Origin: Bradyrhizobium pachyrhizi
GTDB lineage: Bacteria; Pseudomonadota; Alphaproteobacteria; Rhizobiales; Xanthobacteraceae
NCBI RefSeq assembly: GCF_001189245.1
Contig: NZ_LFIQ01000076.1
Coordinates: forward strand, 88,292 to 138,943
DNA length: 50,652 nucleotides
Direction: 5' to 3'
Part shown: positions 26,075 through 35,124 of the stretch, piece after piece
Layout: each line of letters opens with the position of its first letter
How positions within the stretch are numbered: the first letter of the stretch is position 1
Made by a program: the position numbers and the translations under genes
The notes under the pieces: model-generated
Database searches by the model: none
Told to the model about the DNA's origin: nothing
Seen by the model: only the letters and a program-made list of their open reading frames with translations

Positions 26075-27577
26075 TCAGGAGCTCGGGCCTGGCAGGCGCG
26101 AAACGAGACTGAGACCGACGTCCATCGCTTCCAATTGAAAGTGTGGACGGAGAAAGAAGCGCGCGTTGTAATATCCCGGGTTCTCCTCGTTTGCTATGAC
26201 CTCAACCTTCGCAGCGGCCAGCGGCTTGCGCGCTTTCTGAGCTTCTGACGACAGGGCCGGATTGGCATCAACGTACTCGTTGATCCAGGTCTGCAGCCAG
26301 ACCGTCAGCTCATCCTTTTCCTTCATGGATCCGATCTTGTCGCGAACCATGCACTTCAGATAATGCGCAAAGCGGGATACTGCGAACATGTAGGGCAGGC
26401 GTGACGACAGGTTGTCGGACGCGGTTGCATCCACGCCCTTGTCGCCGAAATACTTCTTCGGCTTATAGAGCGACTGGGCGCCGATGAAGGCAGCCTTGTC
26501 GGTGTTCTTGCGATGGATCAGCGGGATGAGTCCCGCCTTTGCAAGCTCGTGCTCGCGACGATCGCTGATGGCGATCTCGGTGGGGCATTTCAGGTCGACG
26601 CCACCGTCGTCGGTCGGGAACGTATGCGTCGGCAGGTTGATGACCTCGCCGCCGGACTGGACGCCGCGGATGCGGGTGCACCAGCCGAACTCCTTGAAGG
26701 CGCGGTTGATGTTGACCGCCATCGCATAGGCGGCGTTGATCCAGCCGTATTTGTCACCGGTGTGCCCGTCCGTCTCCTCTTCGAAGGCGAACTCTTCCAC
26801 CGGCTCCGATTTGGCGCCGTAGGGGAGGCGGCCCAGCGCACGCGGCATGCACAGGCCGAGATAGCGCGAGTCGTCCTGATCGCGCAGCCCTTTCCATGCG
26901 GCGTATTCCGGCGTGTCGAACACCTTGCCGATGTCGCGAGGGTTCGACAGTTCGGTCCACGAGTCCATTCCCATCAGCGTCGGCTCGGCGCCGCTGAAGA
27001 AGGGGGCGTGTGCGGCGCCGGCGATCTTGCTGAGATCGCGGAGCAGCTGCACGTCGGTGGGGAGGTGGCTGAAATAGTAGTCGCCGATCAGGCAGCCGAA
27101 CGGCTCGCCGCCCAGCTGGCCAAATTCGTACTCGTAGATCTGCTTGAACAGCGGGCTCTGGTCCCACCGCGCATCGGGATAAAGCCGCAGGTTCCGGTAC
27201 AGCTCGTTCTTGGAGACGTTCATCACCCGGATCTTGAGGTTGGCGTCGGTCTCGGAATTGAAGACGAGGTAGTGGAGGCCGCGCCAGGCACTTTCGATCG
27301 CCTGGAATTCGGGCGCGTGCAGGATCTCGTTCATCTGCGCGGTCAGCTTCTGATCGATCCGCGCGATCATCTCCTCGATGGTGTCGAGCACGTCCGACTT
27401 GATGACGCTCGTATCCTTCAGCGCTTCCTGAACGAGCGTGGACACCGCGTTTTCCACTTCGGTCGCCGCACGTTCGGTGCGCGGCTTGAAGCTTTGCTTC
27501 AGCAGGGCGGCGAACTCGTCAGCCTCGACGGTCCCGACCTTGGTGGTGGTCTCTTTGTGGATTGCTTCTTTTGCCAT
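26075..27577 (-). CDS. tssC: TssC, large sheath subunit
   Basis: 500 residues (VipB/ImpC). With TssB it forms the contractile sheath. Diagnostic stretches: MNEILHAPEFQAIESAWRGL, PFGCLIGDYYF, and YMFAVSRFAHYLKCMVRDKI near the C-terminus. Start at the second ATG of ATGGGGACCATG, which has AAGGA at the proper spacing; the first is three codons earlier. Confidence 0.97.
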   Translation of the reverse strand: MAKEAIHKETTTKVGTVEADEFAALLKQSFKPRTERAATEVENAVSTLVQEALKDTSVIKSDVLDTIEEMIARIDQKLTAQMNEILHAPEFQAIESAWRGLHYLVFNSETDANLKIRVMNVSKNELYRNLRLYPDARWDQSPLFKQIYEYEFGQLGGEPFGCLIGDYYFSHLPTDVQLLRDLSKIAGAAHAPFFSGAEPTLMGMDSWTELSNPRDIGKVFDTPEYAAWKGLRDQDDSRYLGLCMPRALGRLPYGAKSEPVEEFAFEEETDGHTGDKYGWINAAYAMAVNINRAFKEFGWCTRIRGVQSGGEVINLPTHTFPTDDGGVDLKCPTEIAISDRREHELAKAGLIPLIHRKNTDKAAFIGAQSLYKPKKYFGDKGVDATASDNLSSRLPYMFAVSRFAHYLKCMVRDKIGSMKEKDELTVWLQTWINEYVDANPALSSEAQKARKPLAAAKVEVIANEENPGYYNARFFLRPHFQLEAMDVGLSLVSRLPGPSS

Positions 27578-27594
27578 GGTCCCCATTCCTTCCC

Positions 27595-28122
27595 TTAGCT
27601 GTTGCTGTCGGCTTCGGTGGACTGGCTGCTCGCGCGCTCGCGCAGTGCGGCCATCAGTTGAGGATCGGCGAGGAGTTTCTTCAGCTGGTCCTCGGCGCCC
27701 ACCTTGCCATCCATGTAGCGCAGCAGGTTGGCAAGCTGTTCGCGCGCTTCGAGCAGCTTGGCCGTCGCCGGCACCTGGCGGGCGACCGCCACCGGCGTGA
27801 AGTCGGACATCTTGTTGAAGCGCAGGTTGACGGAGATCTTTTCGTCGGACCCGTCGCTGAGACGATTGGCGACGCGGGCCGTCACGCCGGGCTGGATCGC
27901 CGCCATGCGGTTGTCGAAATTGTCCATGTCGAATTCGAGGAACTTGCGCTCTTCGACCTTCGTCTTCTCGATGCCGGGGTTGTTGCCGGAAAGATCGGAC
28001 AGGACGCCCATGACGAACGGCAGCTCGATCAGCCGCTCGGCGTCGTAGGGATCTTCGTAAGTGATGTGCACGCGCGGTGCGCGGTTTCGGCGAATGAATT
28101 TTTGACCGCTGTCGGTTGCCAT
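27595..28122 (-). CDS. tssB: TssB, small sheath subunit
   Basis: 175 residues (VipA/ImpB), partner of TssC. Begins MATDSGQKFIRRNRAPRVHI and contains VTYEDP-like YEDPYDAERLIELPFVMGVL, the family hallmark. GAGGG precedes the ATG. The gap to tssC is 17 bp. Confidence 0.97.
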   Translation of the reverse strand: MATDSGQKFIRRNRAPRVHITYEDPYDAERLIELPFVMGVLSDLSGNNPGIEKTKVEERKFLEFDMDNFDNRMAAIQPGVTARVANRLSDGSDEKISVNLRFNKMSDFTPVAVARQVPATAKLLEAREQLANLLRYMDGKVGAEDQLKKLLADPQLMAALRERASSQSTEADSNS

Positions 28123-28212
28123 TGGGTTGCCCTCTTCACAAAAAAATCTCTGCGGAAGCCGACTTGCGCGACGCAGGCAGGGAAGTGCCTCGGTCTTTCG
28201 TCGGCGGAGCTT

Positions 28213-28245
28213 CCTTCCGTTCAGTTAGTCCCCTCGAACGGAAGG
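28213..28245. repeat. Stem-loop between tssA and tssB
   Basis: CCTTCCGTTC / GAACGGAAGG form a perfect 10-bp stem with a 13-nt loop in the 128-bp gap. There is no T run on the minus strand, so it may be a processing or stability element that sets tssB expression apart from tssA. Confidence 0.6.
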
Positions 28246-28250
28246 CGGGT

Positions 28251-29564
28251 TCAATTCGATTTATCGATCGCCTTCAGAGCGCCCTCTGGCAGCACTTCGT
28301 TCAGCAGGCTGAGGAAGTCTCGCTGTGCGAGTTCGCGTGCGCGATCGACCAGGAACGGGATCGGGCTGGACGGCTCCGCGGCCCGGAAGAAAGACGCAAC
28401 CTTGCTCAGCAAGTCCAACGCCTGGGCTCTGTTTTCGGCTGAAAAAACAGCATCTTGAGCCTCGCTTTCGGTCGCGGATGGGAGCGCGGTGGCGAACTCC
28501 GCCATGCGCTCGATCGGCAGGTCGAAGACCTTGTCGCGACCGATATTGATGGCGGCGCTTTCCACGTGGGCCGGCATCAGCATCCGCATCACTTCGATAA
28601 ACGATTTGCCAACCATGTCCTGCGCCTGCCGCACCAGCAACAGCGCCGGGCTCGACGGTTCCTTCCGAGCGAAGTAGTCGGCAGCCGCCGCCAGTGCCGC
28701 GGATGCCTGTCCGGGTGACGTCACTGCGCCGGCGATTTCGATCGGAGGCTGCCGGTCGTCTTGGGCGGTTTCCTCCGGGGATGAGGCAACTGCGGCCGGA
28801 TCGCGTGCAGTGACCAGAGTCGCGAGCCAGCCGGCCATGCCGTTCGCGACACCCGCCAGCCTGTCGAGACTGATGGGTTGCCCCGAGTTCAACTTTTCGT
28901 GCCAAGCCGATTTGATGCCGGCAATCTCGGCAGCGACCGCCGAACAGCGGGCGCTCACCGCTTTGAGGGTGTCGAGGTCGGTCTCGCCGATGATGCGCTC
29001 GATGGTTCCGAGATCTGGCATGTCGACGTCAGCATCGCCGGCGGGAATTTCGCCCTTGGCAATCTGATAGGCTCGGTAGTTGAGGCTGCCGTGCCGTCGA
29101 TTTTCGATCAGGGGAAGGAATTGGAGCGGGTTGATCACCGTCGGAAACACGTCGATCGCCTCGATGGTGACGGCCCGAAAGGCATAGTCGCCGTCCTCGC
29201 CCCTTGGGTGAACCGCTTCCCATTGTTCGCGGAGCAGCAGGGTGGTTGCCCGCAGGCAGCTGAGGAAGCCGTCGAGATCGCGGTTCAGGATGGAAAACTT
29301 GGCGAGCAGCATGGTCAGGCGCAGATCGCGGGTGCGAGCCAACAGGGGCTGGGCAGCGGCGAACTGGCCGGCAATATCGATGGCTTTTGGATCGAAGCGT
29401 CCGCGCTCTCCGTTCGCATTGACGACCTCGAAATACGACATCGGCAGCAGCGATTCCGCAGCTGCGAAGAAATTCAGGTACTGGACGTCGCCGGCCGCAT
29501 CGAGGTCAGGCCCGCAGGGATCGTCCGGGTCGATGGGCTGGGTCAGGGATGCGACGTCGAGCAT
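28251..29564 (-). CDS. tssA: TssA, baseplate/sheath coordinating protein
   Basis: 437 residues (ImpA family). Primes tail assembly by linking baseplate and growing sheath. The N-terminal ImpA domain (PIDPDDPCGPDLDA, then FDPKAIDIAGQFAAAQPLLARTRDL) is clear. The C-terminal SSPIPFLVDRARELAQRDFL repeats the pattern of an earlier SSPALLLVRQAQDMVGKSFI, a short helical duplication. First gene of the leftward operon. Confidence 0.95.
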   Translation of the reverse strand: MLDVASLTQPIDPDDPCGPDLDAAGDVQYLNFFAAAESLLPMSYFEVVNANGERGRFDPKAIDIAGQFAAAQPLLARTRDLRLTMLLAKFSILNRDLDGFLSCLRATTLLLREQWEAVHPRGEDGDYAFRAVTIEAIDVFPTVINPLQFLPLIENRRHGSLNYRAYQIAKGEIPAGDADVDMPDLGTIERIIGETDLDTLKAVSARCSAVAAEIAGIKSAWHEKLNSGQPISLDRLAGVANGMAGWLATLVTARDPAAVASSPEETAQDDRQPPIEIAGAVTSPGQASAALAAAADYFARKEPSSPALLLVRQAQDMVGKSFIEVMRMLMPAHVESAAINIGRDKVFDLPIERMAEFATALPSATESEAQDAVFSAENRAQALDLLSKVASFFRAAEPSSPIPFLVDRARELAQRDFLSLLNEVLPEGALKAIDKSN

Positions 29565-29914
29565 GCAAAGAGGATCCGTCTGCGGGGCCCTGGCCCCTCT
29601 ACCAGGTCCGTGACATCTGGCGGATCACGCGGGGGATCATGATCCGATTGACTGTTAGGTCAGATCAACGCTGGCCTCGGTTCATTCCCGCGATGACGGC
29701 GGTTTCCCGTGAACCAGCAAGCGCTTGGAACCGACTACATGAGTGCCGCAGTGGCTTCCCCGGGCGGGTGCGTTGCCGAGCCAGGAGAGGTGACACCGAG
29801 CGGACCTGTCGGCCATCCCACCGATGGACGGCTCGGATTTCGATCGTTCGTGCTTGACCGCCCGATGCGCCGGTTGCGCAGTTCGTGCGGTCAACGAGGG
29901 AGTTTAACGCCCAC
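29565..29914. other. Divergent control region of the two T6SS operons
   Basis: 350 bp between tssA and vgrG that must hold both promoters. I checked both strands for sigma54 GG-N10-GC and sigma70 pairs and found nothing convincing; a TTGACT at about 29645 has no good -10 partner. No small gene is supported. Confidence 0.5.
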
Positions 29915-31783
29915 ATGGGCCAGCTTACCCAGGATACCCGCCTCTGCGAGCTCAAGACCCCCCTTGGCAAGGACGTTCTGGTTTTTGCCCGGTTCGAGGC
30001 CGCCGAAGGTCTGAGTGAACTGTTCGAATATCGCATCGAATGTCTCAGCGAGGAAGCCGATCTCGACTTCGATCGGGCCATCGGCAAGCAGTGCACCCTC
30101 ACCATCAAACTGCACGAGAAGGAACGCGAGTTCAGCGGCATTCTCACGGAAGCCCAATGGCTGGGGGTGAAGAACGACTATTTCAGTTACCGGATCGTGC
30201 TGAGGCCCTGGTTGTGGCTGCTGTCGCGGACCACCGATTGCCGGATCTTTCAGGACAAGAAGGCGCCCGACATCATCAAGGAAGTCTTCAACGAGCGCGG
30301 CTTCACCGACTATGAGTCCAAGCTTACCGAAGAGGGCTCATGTCCAAAGCTCGAATACTGCGTTCAATATCGCGAGACCGATCTGGATTTCGTGTGCCGG
30401 TTGATGGAGCAGCACGGGATTTACTACTTCTTCAAGCATGAAGGCGGCAAGCACACGCTGGTGCTGGCCGATTCCAAGTCCTCGCACAGTCCAATCAACG
30501 GTCTCGCGAAGATCCCCTACATCCCGCTCACCGGCTCCGATCGTCGCGGCGAGCAGCATATTTATGAATGGGCTTCCGAACGCCGGTTCCGCACCGGGAA
30601 GATCGAGCTCAACGATTACAACTACCAAAAGCCCAACGCGCAGATGATCAGCGACGCCAAGGGCTCCGAGCACTACACACGATCCGAGATGGAGTTCTAC
30701 GACTATCCCGGCAAGTTCAAGGAGAAATCCGACGGCGAGCGTTACGCGAAGATCCAGCTCCAGGCCGAGCAGGCGATGGATCGGCGCCGCCGGGGCAATG
30801 GCGACGCCGTCAATCTGTTTCCGGGCGGACTAACCAAGCTCGAGAAGCACTCGAAGGACTCGCAGAACGTGGAATATCTCGTGGTACGGGCAGCTCATTC
30901 GTTTTCCATCGAGTCCTATCGCACTGGCGGCCCCGGCGACGCCGGACAGCACGTCTACTTTGGCAGCTACGAATTTCTGCCGAGCGATCGGCCGTTTCGA
31001 TCTCCCATGACGACGCCGAAGCCGAGGATCAATGGTATCCAGACGGCCAAGGTCGTCACCAAGGACGACAATTCGAGCGAGGAAATCGACGTCGAGTCGC
31101 TGGGCGAAATCTATGTTCGCTTTTTCTGGGATCGGAAGAAGAAGCGGTCGTGCCGGTTGCGCGTGGCGCAAGTCTGGTCCGGCAAGCGCTGGGGCGGTCA
31201 GATCATCCCGCGCGTCGGGCAGGAGGTGGTGGTGGAATTCCTGGAAGGGGATCCCGACCGGCCCTTGGTGATAGGGACCGTATACAACGATGAATACAAG
31301 CTGCCTTACGACCTGCCGTCCAAGAAGACGATTGCGGGTCTGAAGTCCGACTCGACCAAGGGAGGAGGCGGCTACAACGAATGGAACTTCGAGGACAAGA
31401 AAGGGTCCGAGAAGATCACCCTGCATGCCGAGAAGGACTACGACGTCACGGTCCGCGACACCGAGACCAGGACCATCGGTGAGGCGGCGTTCGGCGGCGA
31501 CACCCGCAAGACCACGCTCAAGAACGGCAACGACAAGCTTGATATCGAATTGGGCGGTCAGCACGTCAAGCTGGCGATGGATCAGTCCGTCGATGCGGGC
31601 CTGAGCATCACCCTCACGGCCAACGTCAACATCACCCTGCAGGTTGGTCCAAGCCAGATCATCCTGTCTCCGGCCGGCATCGTCATCAACGCGCCAACCA
31701 TCACCATGACCGCGCAGGCCGCCATGGCGCTCGCGGCCGGCGGCCCGCTGGTTGCCCACGGCACGCCAACCATTGTCGGCTGA
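29915..31783 (+). CDS. vgrG: VgrG (TssI), spike protein
   Basis: 622 residues. The trimeric tip of the Hcp tube that punctures the target and carries effectors. gp27-like domains fill residues 1-380 (LFEYRIECLSEE; QYRETDLDFVCRLMEQHGIYYFF), followed by the gp5-like OB fold (RVAQVWSGKRWGGQIIPRVGQEVVVEFLEGDPDRP) and a beta-needle region ending with short repeats (LTANVNITLQVGPSQI, INAPTITMTAQAAMALAAGG). No extra effector domain follows, so cargo must bind separately. The ATG is chosen over an in-frame GTG at 29885. First gene of the rightward operon. Confidence 0.97.
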   Translation: MGQLTQDTRLCELKTPLGKDVLVFARFEAAEGLSELFEYRIECLSEEADLDFDRAIGKQCTLTIKLHEKEREFSGILTEAQWLGVKNDYFSYRIVLRPWLWLLSRTTDCRIFQDKKAPDIIKEVFNERGFTDYESKLTEEGSCPKLEYCVQYRETDLDFVCRLMEQHGIYYFFKHEGGKHTLVLADSKSSHSPINGLAKIPYIPLTGSDRRGEQHIYEWASERRFRTGKIELNDYNYQKPNAQMISDAKGSEHYTRSEMEFYDYPGKFKEKSDGERYAKIQLQAEQAMDRRRRGNGDAVNLFPGGLTKLEKHSKDSQNVEYLVVRAAHSFSIESYRTGGPGDAGQHVYFGSYEFLPSDRPFRSPMTTPKPRINGIQTAKVVTKDDNSSEEIDVESLGEIYVRFFWDRKKKRSCRLRVAQVWSGKRWGGQIIPRVGQEVVVEFLEGDPDRPLVIGTVYNDEYKLPYDLPSKKTIAGLKSDSTKGGGGYNEWNFEDKKGSEKITLHAEKDYDVTVRDTETRTIGEAAFGGDTRKTTLKNGNDKLDIELGGQHVKLAMDQSVDAGLSITLTANVNITLQVGPSQIILSPAGIVINAPTITMTAQAAMALAAGGPLVAHGTPTIVG

Positions 31784-31788
31784 CAGCC

Positions 31789-32352
31789 ATGAATCAGGTT
31801 CGGTTCAGCACAGTCCACGATCTCTTTGAAGCCTATCCGCTGGCGCGCTACGACGTCGGCAAGGCCGCTCCGGACAAGCTGTCGTTGGATTTCCTGCAGG
31901 AGGCGGCCGATGCGGGCAGCTGGCACCAGGCTGTATCCTTCTGCGCGTATCTGCTCCCCAGGCGCGTGGCCGTCGCCTGGGGCTGTCGCTCGTTGCGGCA
32001 GATGTTCGACCATTTCGACGGCAATGAAGGCAGGTCGCTCAATTTTGCCGAGACCTGGGTCCGGCAACCGGATGAGCAATCGCGCAACAAGGCTTTGGCG
32101 GTCGGCAATGCCAACGATCCTGAGCAGCCGGCGACCTGGCTGGCGCTGGCGGCGGGTTGGTCTGGTGGAAGCGTGGTTCCCGCGGAATTTGCGCCGGTCG
32201 AAGCCAAGCCGGATCAGACGGCGCGCGCGGTTCGCGCAGCCCTTTTGATCGGCCTCTGCCGGCTTACCCGCGAGTCCAGGGACCGGATAATGACGGCCTG
32301 CCTGGAGGATGGTATTCAATTGGCACGCGGCGAACCGCGCCCTCCACGCTGA
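31789..32352 (+). CDS. DUF6931 family T6SS-associated protein
   Basis: 187 residues, soluble, helical, Trp/Ala-rich (AETWVRQPDEQSRNKALAVG, ATWLALAAGWSGGSVVP). I assign it to the DUF6931 family, which is recurrent between vgrG and the fha gene in rhizobial T6SS loci. It starts 5 bp after vgrG ends. Position where other systems encode an effector adaptor suggests a VgrG-loading role, but this is inference. Confidence 0.75.
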   Translation: MNQVRFSTVHDLFEAYPLARYDVGKAAPDKLSLDFLQEAADAGSWHQAVSFCAYLLPRRVAVAWGCRSLRQMFDHFDGNEGRSLNFAETWVRQPDEQSRNKALAVGNANDPEQPATWLALAAGWSGGSVVPAEFAPVEAKPDQTARAVRAALLIGLCRLTRESRDRIMTACLEDGIQLARGEPRPPR

Positions 32353-32364
32353 CGAGACGATGTG

Positions 32365-33738
32365 ATGGTGCTTCGCTTCAACATTGAGAACGAGCCGAAC
32401 CTTCCAGACGGCGGCCCTGTGTCATTCACTGTCACCGGAAGGCGTTCGGTCGACATCGGCCGGGATCGCCATCTCGACTGGACATTGCCCGATCCGGCAC
32501 GGATGATTTCGGGGAAGCATTGCGAGGTCCATTATCGCGACGGCGGCTACTGGCTGCACGACGTCTCGACCAACGGCACCTTTCTCAATGGTGCCGACCA
32601 GCGTATGCGGGGAGCGCATCGGCTGCGCAACGGCGATCGGCTTGTCATCGGCCACTATGTCATTGGCGTTTCGCTGGACCTGGATGAGCCTGCCGAGGGC
32701 ACTCCGAGCCATGGTGCGCAGCAGCAAGCTCCGCTCGCTCAGCAGCACGCCGACTACCACGAACTGTGGGCTCCCGGTCGCGACGTGCCGCCGCCAATCG
32801 ACCCGCAGCAGTTGCGAAAACCGCGCGAGGCCGCGCGGCCCGTCAATCCGGAATTCCTGGACTGGGCAGCGAGCGTTCCCGCGGCGGGTGTGGATCCCGT
32901 CCGGCATTCGCCGCAGATGCCTCAACGCGAGCCGCCGCTGCACGACGACATGAGCTGGGCAGCCGGTCCGGTTGCCACGCCAAAACCGCCGGTCGACGTG
33001 CTGCACGCGATGCCGACGCCGCGCCGACCGTCGGTATGGGCCGACGACGAAGCGGCTGCCCCGCCGCCGCCGCCTTCACCGACAGGGCATGTGGGAGCGC
33101 CGCGGCCGCAACTGGCCGAGCCGGTACCGGCCACGGCGGCGTTGACCGGCAATTCCGAACTTGCGCGCCTGGTCGCCCGTGCTGCCGGGCTGCCGGACGG
33201 TTTCTTTGCCGACAAGACCGAAGCTGAACTTGCGGAACAGCTCGGCGTCATCCTGCGCATGACGGTGGAAAACTTGATGGCCCTGCTGCAGGCGCGCACC
33301 CAGGCCAAGCAGCTGACGCGCAGCACCAGCCAAACCACCATCCAGGCCATCGAGAACAACCCGCTGAAATTCTCGCCGACCGCGGAAGACGCGATGCGTA
33401 TCCTGTTCGGGCCGCCGACCCGCAGTTACCTCGATGCGCCGCATGCCTTCGCCCAGGGCTTCAAGGACCTCAAATCCCATCAATTGAAGACCTATGCGGC
33501 AATGCAACATGCCGTCCGGGGACTGATTGCCAGCATCGATCCGACGCTGATGGCGCGCGAGCTCGAGCTTCAGCGCGGCGCAAGATCCCTGTTTGGCTCG
33601 AACAAGAGCAAGCTCTGGGACGAATTCTTGACGCGCTGGAACGCGCATCTCGGTCGCGACGAAAGCGCGCCGATCGATACCTTCATGCTGCATTTCTCCG
33701 AATATTACGACCGCGCTGACAAGTCGGGTTCAAAGTGA
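32365..33738 (+). CDS. tagH: T6SS FHA-domain protein (TagH/Fha)
   Basis: 457 residues. The N-terminal FHA domain (residues ~20-105; SVDIGRDRHLDWTLPD, ISGKHCEVHYRDGGYWLHDVSTNGTFLNG) binds phosphothreonine. After a long Pro/Ala-rich linker comes the conserved T6SS-FHA C-terminal helical domain (ENNPLKFSPTAEDAMRILFG). In Agrobacterium and Pseudomonas this protein reads the PpkA phosphorylation signal and promotes firing; PpkA and PppA are encoded downstream here. Confidence 0.95.
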   Translation: MVLRFNIENEPNLPDGGPVSFTVTGRRSVDIGRDRHLDWTLPDPARMISGKHCEVHYRDGGYWLHDVSTNGTFLNGADQRMRGAHRLRNGDRLVIGHYVIGVSLDLDEPAEGTPSHGAQQQAPLAQQHADYHELWAPGRDVPPPIDPQQLRKPREAARPVNPEFLDWAASVPAAGVDPVRHSPQMPQREPPLHDDMSWAAGPVATPKPPVDVLHAMPTPRRPSVWADDEAAAPPPPPSPTGHVGAPRPQLAEPVPATAALTGNSELARLVARAAGLPDGFFADKTEAELAEQLGVILRMTVENLMALLQARTQAKQLTRSTSQTTIQAIENNPLKFSPTAEDAMRILFGPPTRSYLDAPHAFAQGFKDLKSHQLKTYAAMQHAVRGLIASIDPTLMARELELQRGARSLFGSNKSKLWDEFLTRWNAHLGRDESAPIDTFMLHFSEYYDRADKSGSK

Positions 33739-33786
33739 ACTGTCGGTGACGATGCAGTCGCCGATCATTGCCAAGTGGATGTAGGA

Positions 33787-35124
33787 ATGTCTTGGTACAG
33801 CAAAGTTTTCTGGTCGGAAGGTCTGTTCCTGCGGCCGCATCATTTGCAGCAGAACGATCGCTATCTCGAGCATCTGCTGGAAAAGCGCGTTCGTTACACG
33901 ACACCATATCCCTGGGGCTTTGCCCAGCTCGAGATCGATAACGATCTTACTCAGCAGAGCAAATTCGCCGTGCGCAGTGCGACCGGCGTCATGCCGGACG
34001 GAACGCCGTTCGATATTCCCGCCGACAGTCCGATCCCGGAAGCCATCGAAGTGCCGGATTCGGCCGCAGGCCAGATCGTCTGGCTGATGATGCCGGTCGC
34101 GGCTCCCAATACGCGGGAGGTGGATGAGGACCGCACCGACAGCGCAAGTCGCTACGTTCGGACTGCCGAAACGTTTATCGATTCAACCTCGGCGCTGCGC
34201 ATCGAAGAAGAGATCGACGTTGTCTATCCACGGCTGTCGTTCGAGCTGCGCAAGACGAGCAAGCCGGGATACATGGGTCTCGGCATCGCTCGCATCCTCG
34301 AAGTGCGCGACAAGAATATCCTGTTCGACGACAAGTTTGTGCCGCCGATGCTGGTCTGCGCCGCGCATCCGGTTGTCGATGGCTGGCTCAATCGAATCAT
34401 CGGCTGGGTCGAGACCAAGCTCGACGAGCTTGCACGCTACGCAGTCGATCCGTCGTCCGGCGGCGGCTTGCAGAGCGTCGATTATCTCGTGCTGCAGGTA
34501 CTGAACCGGACCATTCCGGTGCTGACTCATTTCAAGCGGTCCGGCAGCGTACATCCCGAGCGGCTGTACGAGGAATTGCTGAGGTTTGCCGGTGAGCTTG
34601 CGACCTTCGCGACCACCGAGCGACGCGCACGTGACTACCCGGCATACGATCACGACAACCTCGAATACGTCTTCACGCCCCTGGTGCGCGACATCCAGGA
34701 TTTCCTGAGCGCGCGGCTGGGCAGGCGGGCGATTCGTCTGGAGATCATTGAACGTGCGCAAAACGCATTTGTATCGCCGATCCGCGATCGCGCGTTGTTC
34801 CGAAATGCGACCTTGGTGCTGGAGGTCGCCGCGCGGCGGCCTCTCGTCGAGATTCAGAATGAATTCCCGCACCTGTTCAAGGTCGGGCCCAACACGAAAA
34901 TGACCGAGATCGTGCACGCAAACCTGCCGGGTTTGACCCTGGTGCATCTGCCGACGCCGCCACCGCACATCCGAGCCATCACAGACCACGTCTATTTCTA
35001 TCTCGATCGCAAGTCGCCGCTGTGGCCTGAGTTCAGCACAGCGGCCTCGATCGGGATGCATTTTTCCGGCGACTGGCCGGAGCTTGAGTTGTACCTTTGG
35101 GCCATCCTGGAAGAGCGGCCATGA
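33787..35124 (+). CDS. tssK: TssK, baseplate-membrane complex adaptor
   Basis: 445 residues. Trimers link the TssF/TssG wedge to TssL/TssM. The start MSWYSKVFWSEGLFLRPHHLQQ is diagnostic of the family. I chose the ATG at 33787 because it begins the conserved motif; a GTG/ATG four codons earlier is possible. Its stop overlaps the tssL start. Confidence 0.97.
   Translation: MSWYSKVFWSEGLFLRPHHLQQNDRYLEHLLEKRVRYTTPYPWGFAQLEIDNDLTQQSKFAVRSATGVMPDGTPFDIPADSPIPEAIEVPDSAAGQIVWLMMPVAAPNTREVDEDRTDSASRYVRTAETFIDSTSALRIEEEIDVVYPRLSFELRKTSKPGYMGLGIARILEVRDKNILFDDKFVPPMLVCAAHPVVDGWLNRIIGWVETKLDELARYAVDPSSGGGLQSVDYLVLQVLNRTIPVLTHFKRSGSVHPERLYEELLRFAGELATFATTERRARDYPAYDHDNLEYVFTPLVRDIQDFLSARLGRRAIRLEIIERAQNAFVSPIRDRALFRNATLVLEVAARRPLVEIQNEFPHLFKVGPNTKMTEIVHANLPGLTLVHLPTPPPHIRAITDHVYFYLDRKSPLWPEFSTAASIGMHFSGDWPELELYLWAILEERP

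Noticed and set aside
29565..29914. Sigma54 promoter for the T6SS operons
   Set aside because: The best GG-N10-GC on the minus strand lacks the TTGC element; not convincing on either strand.
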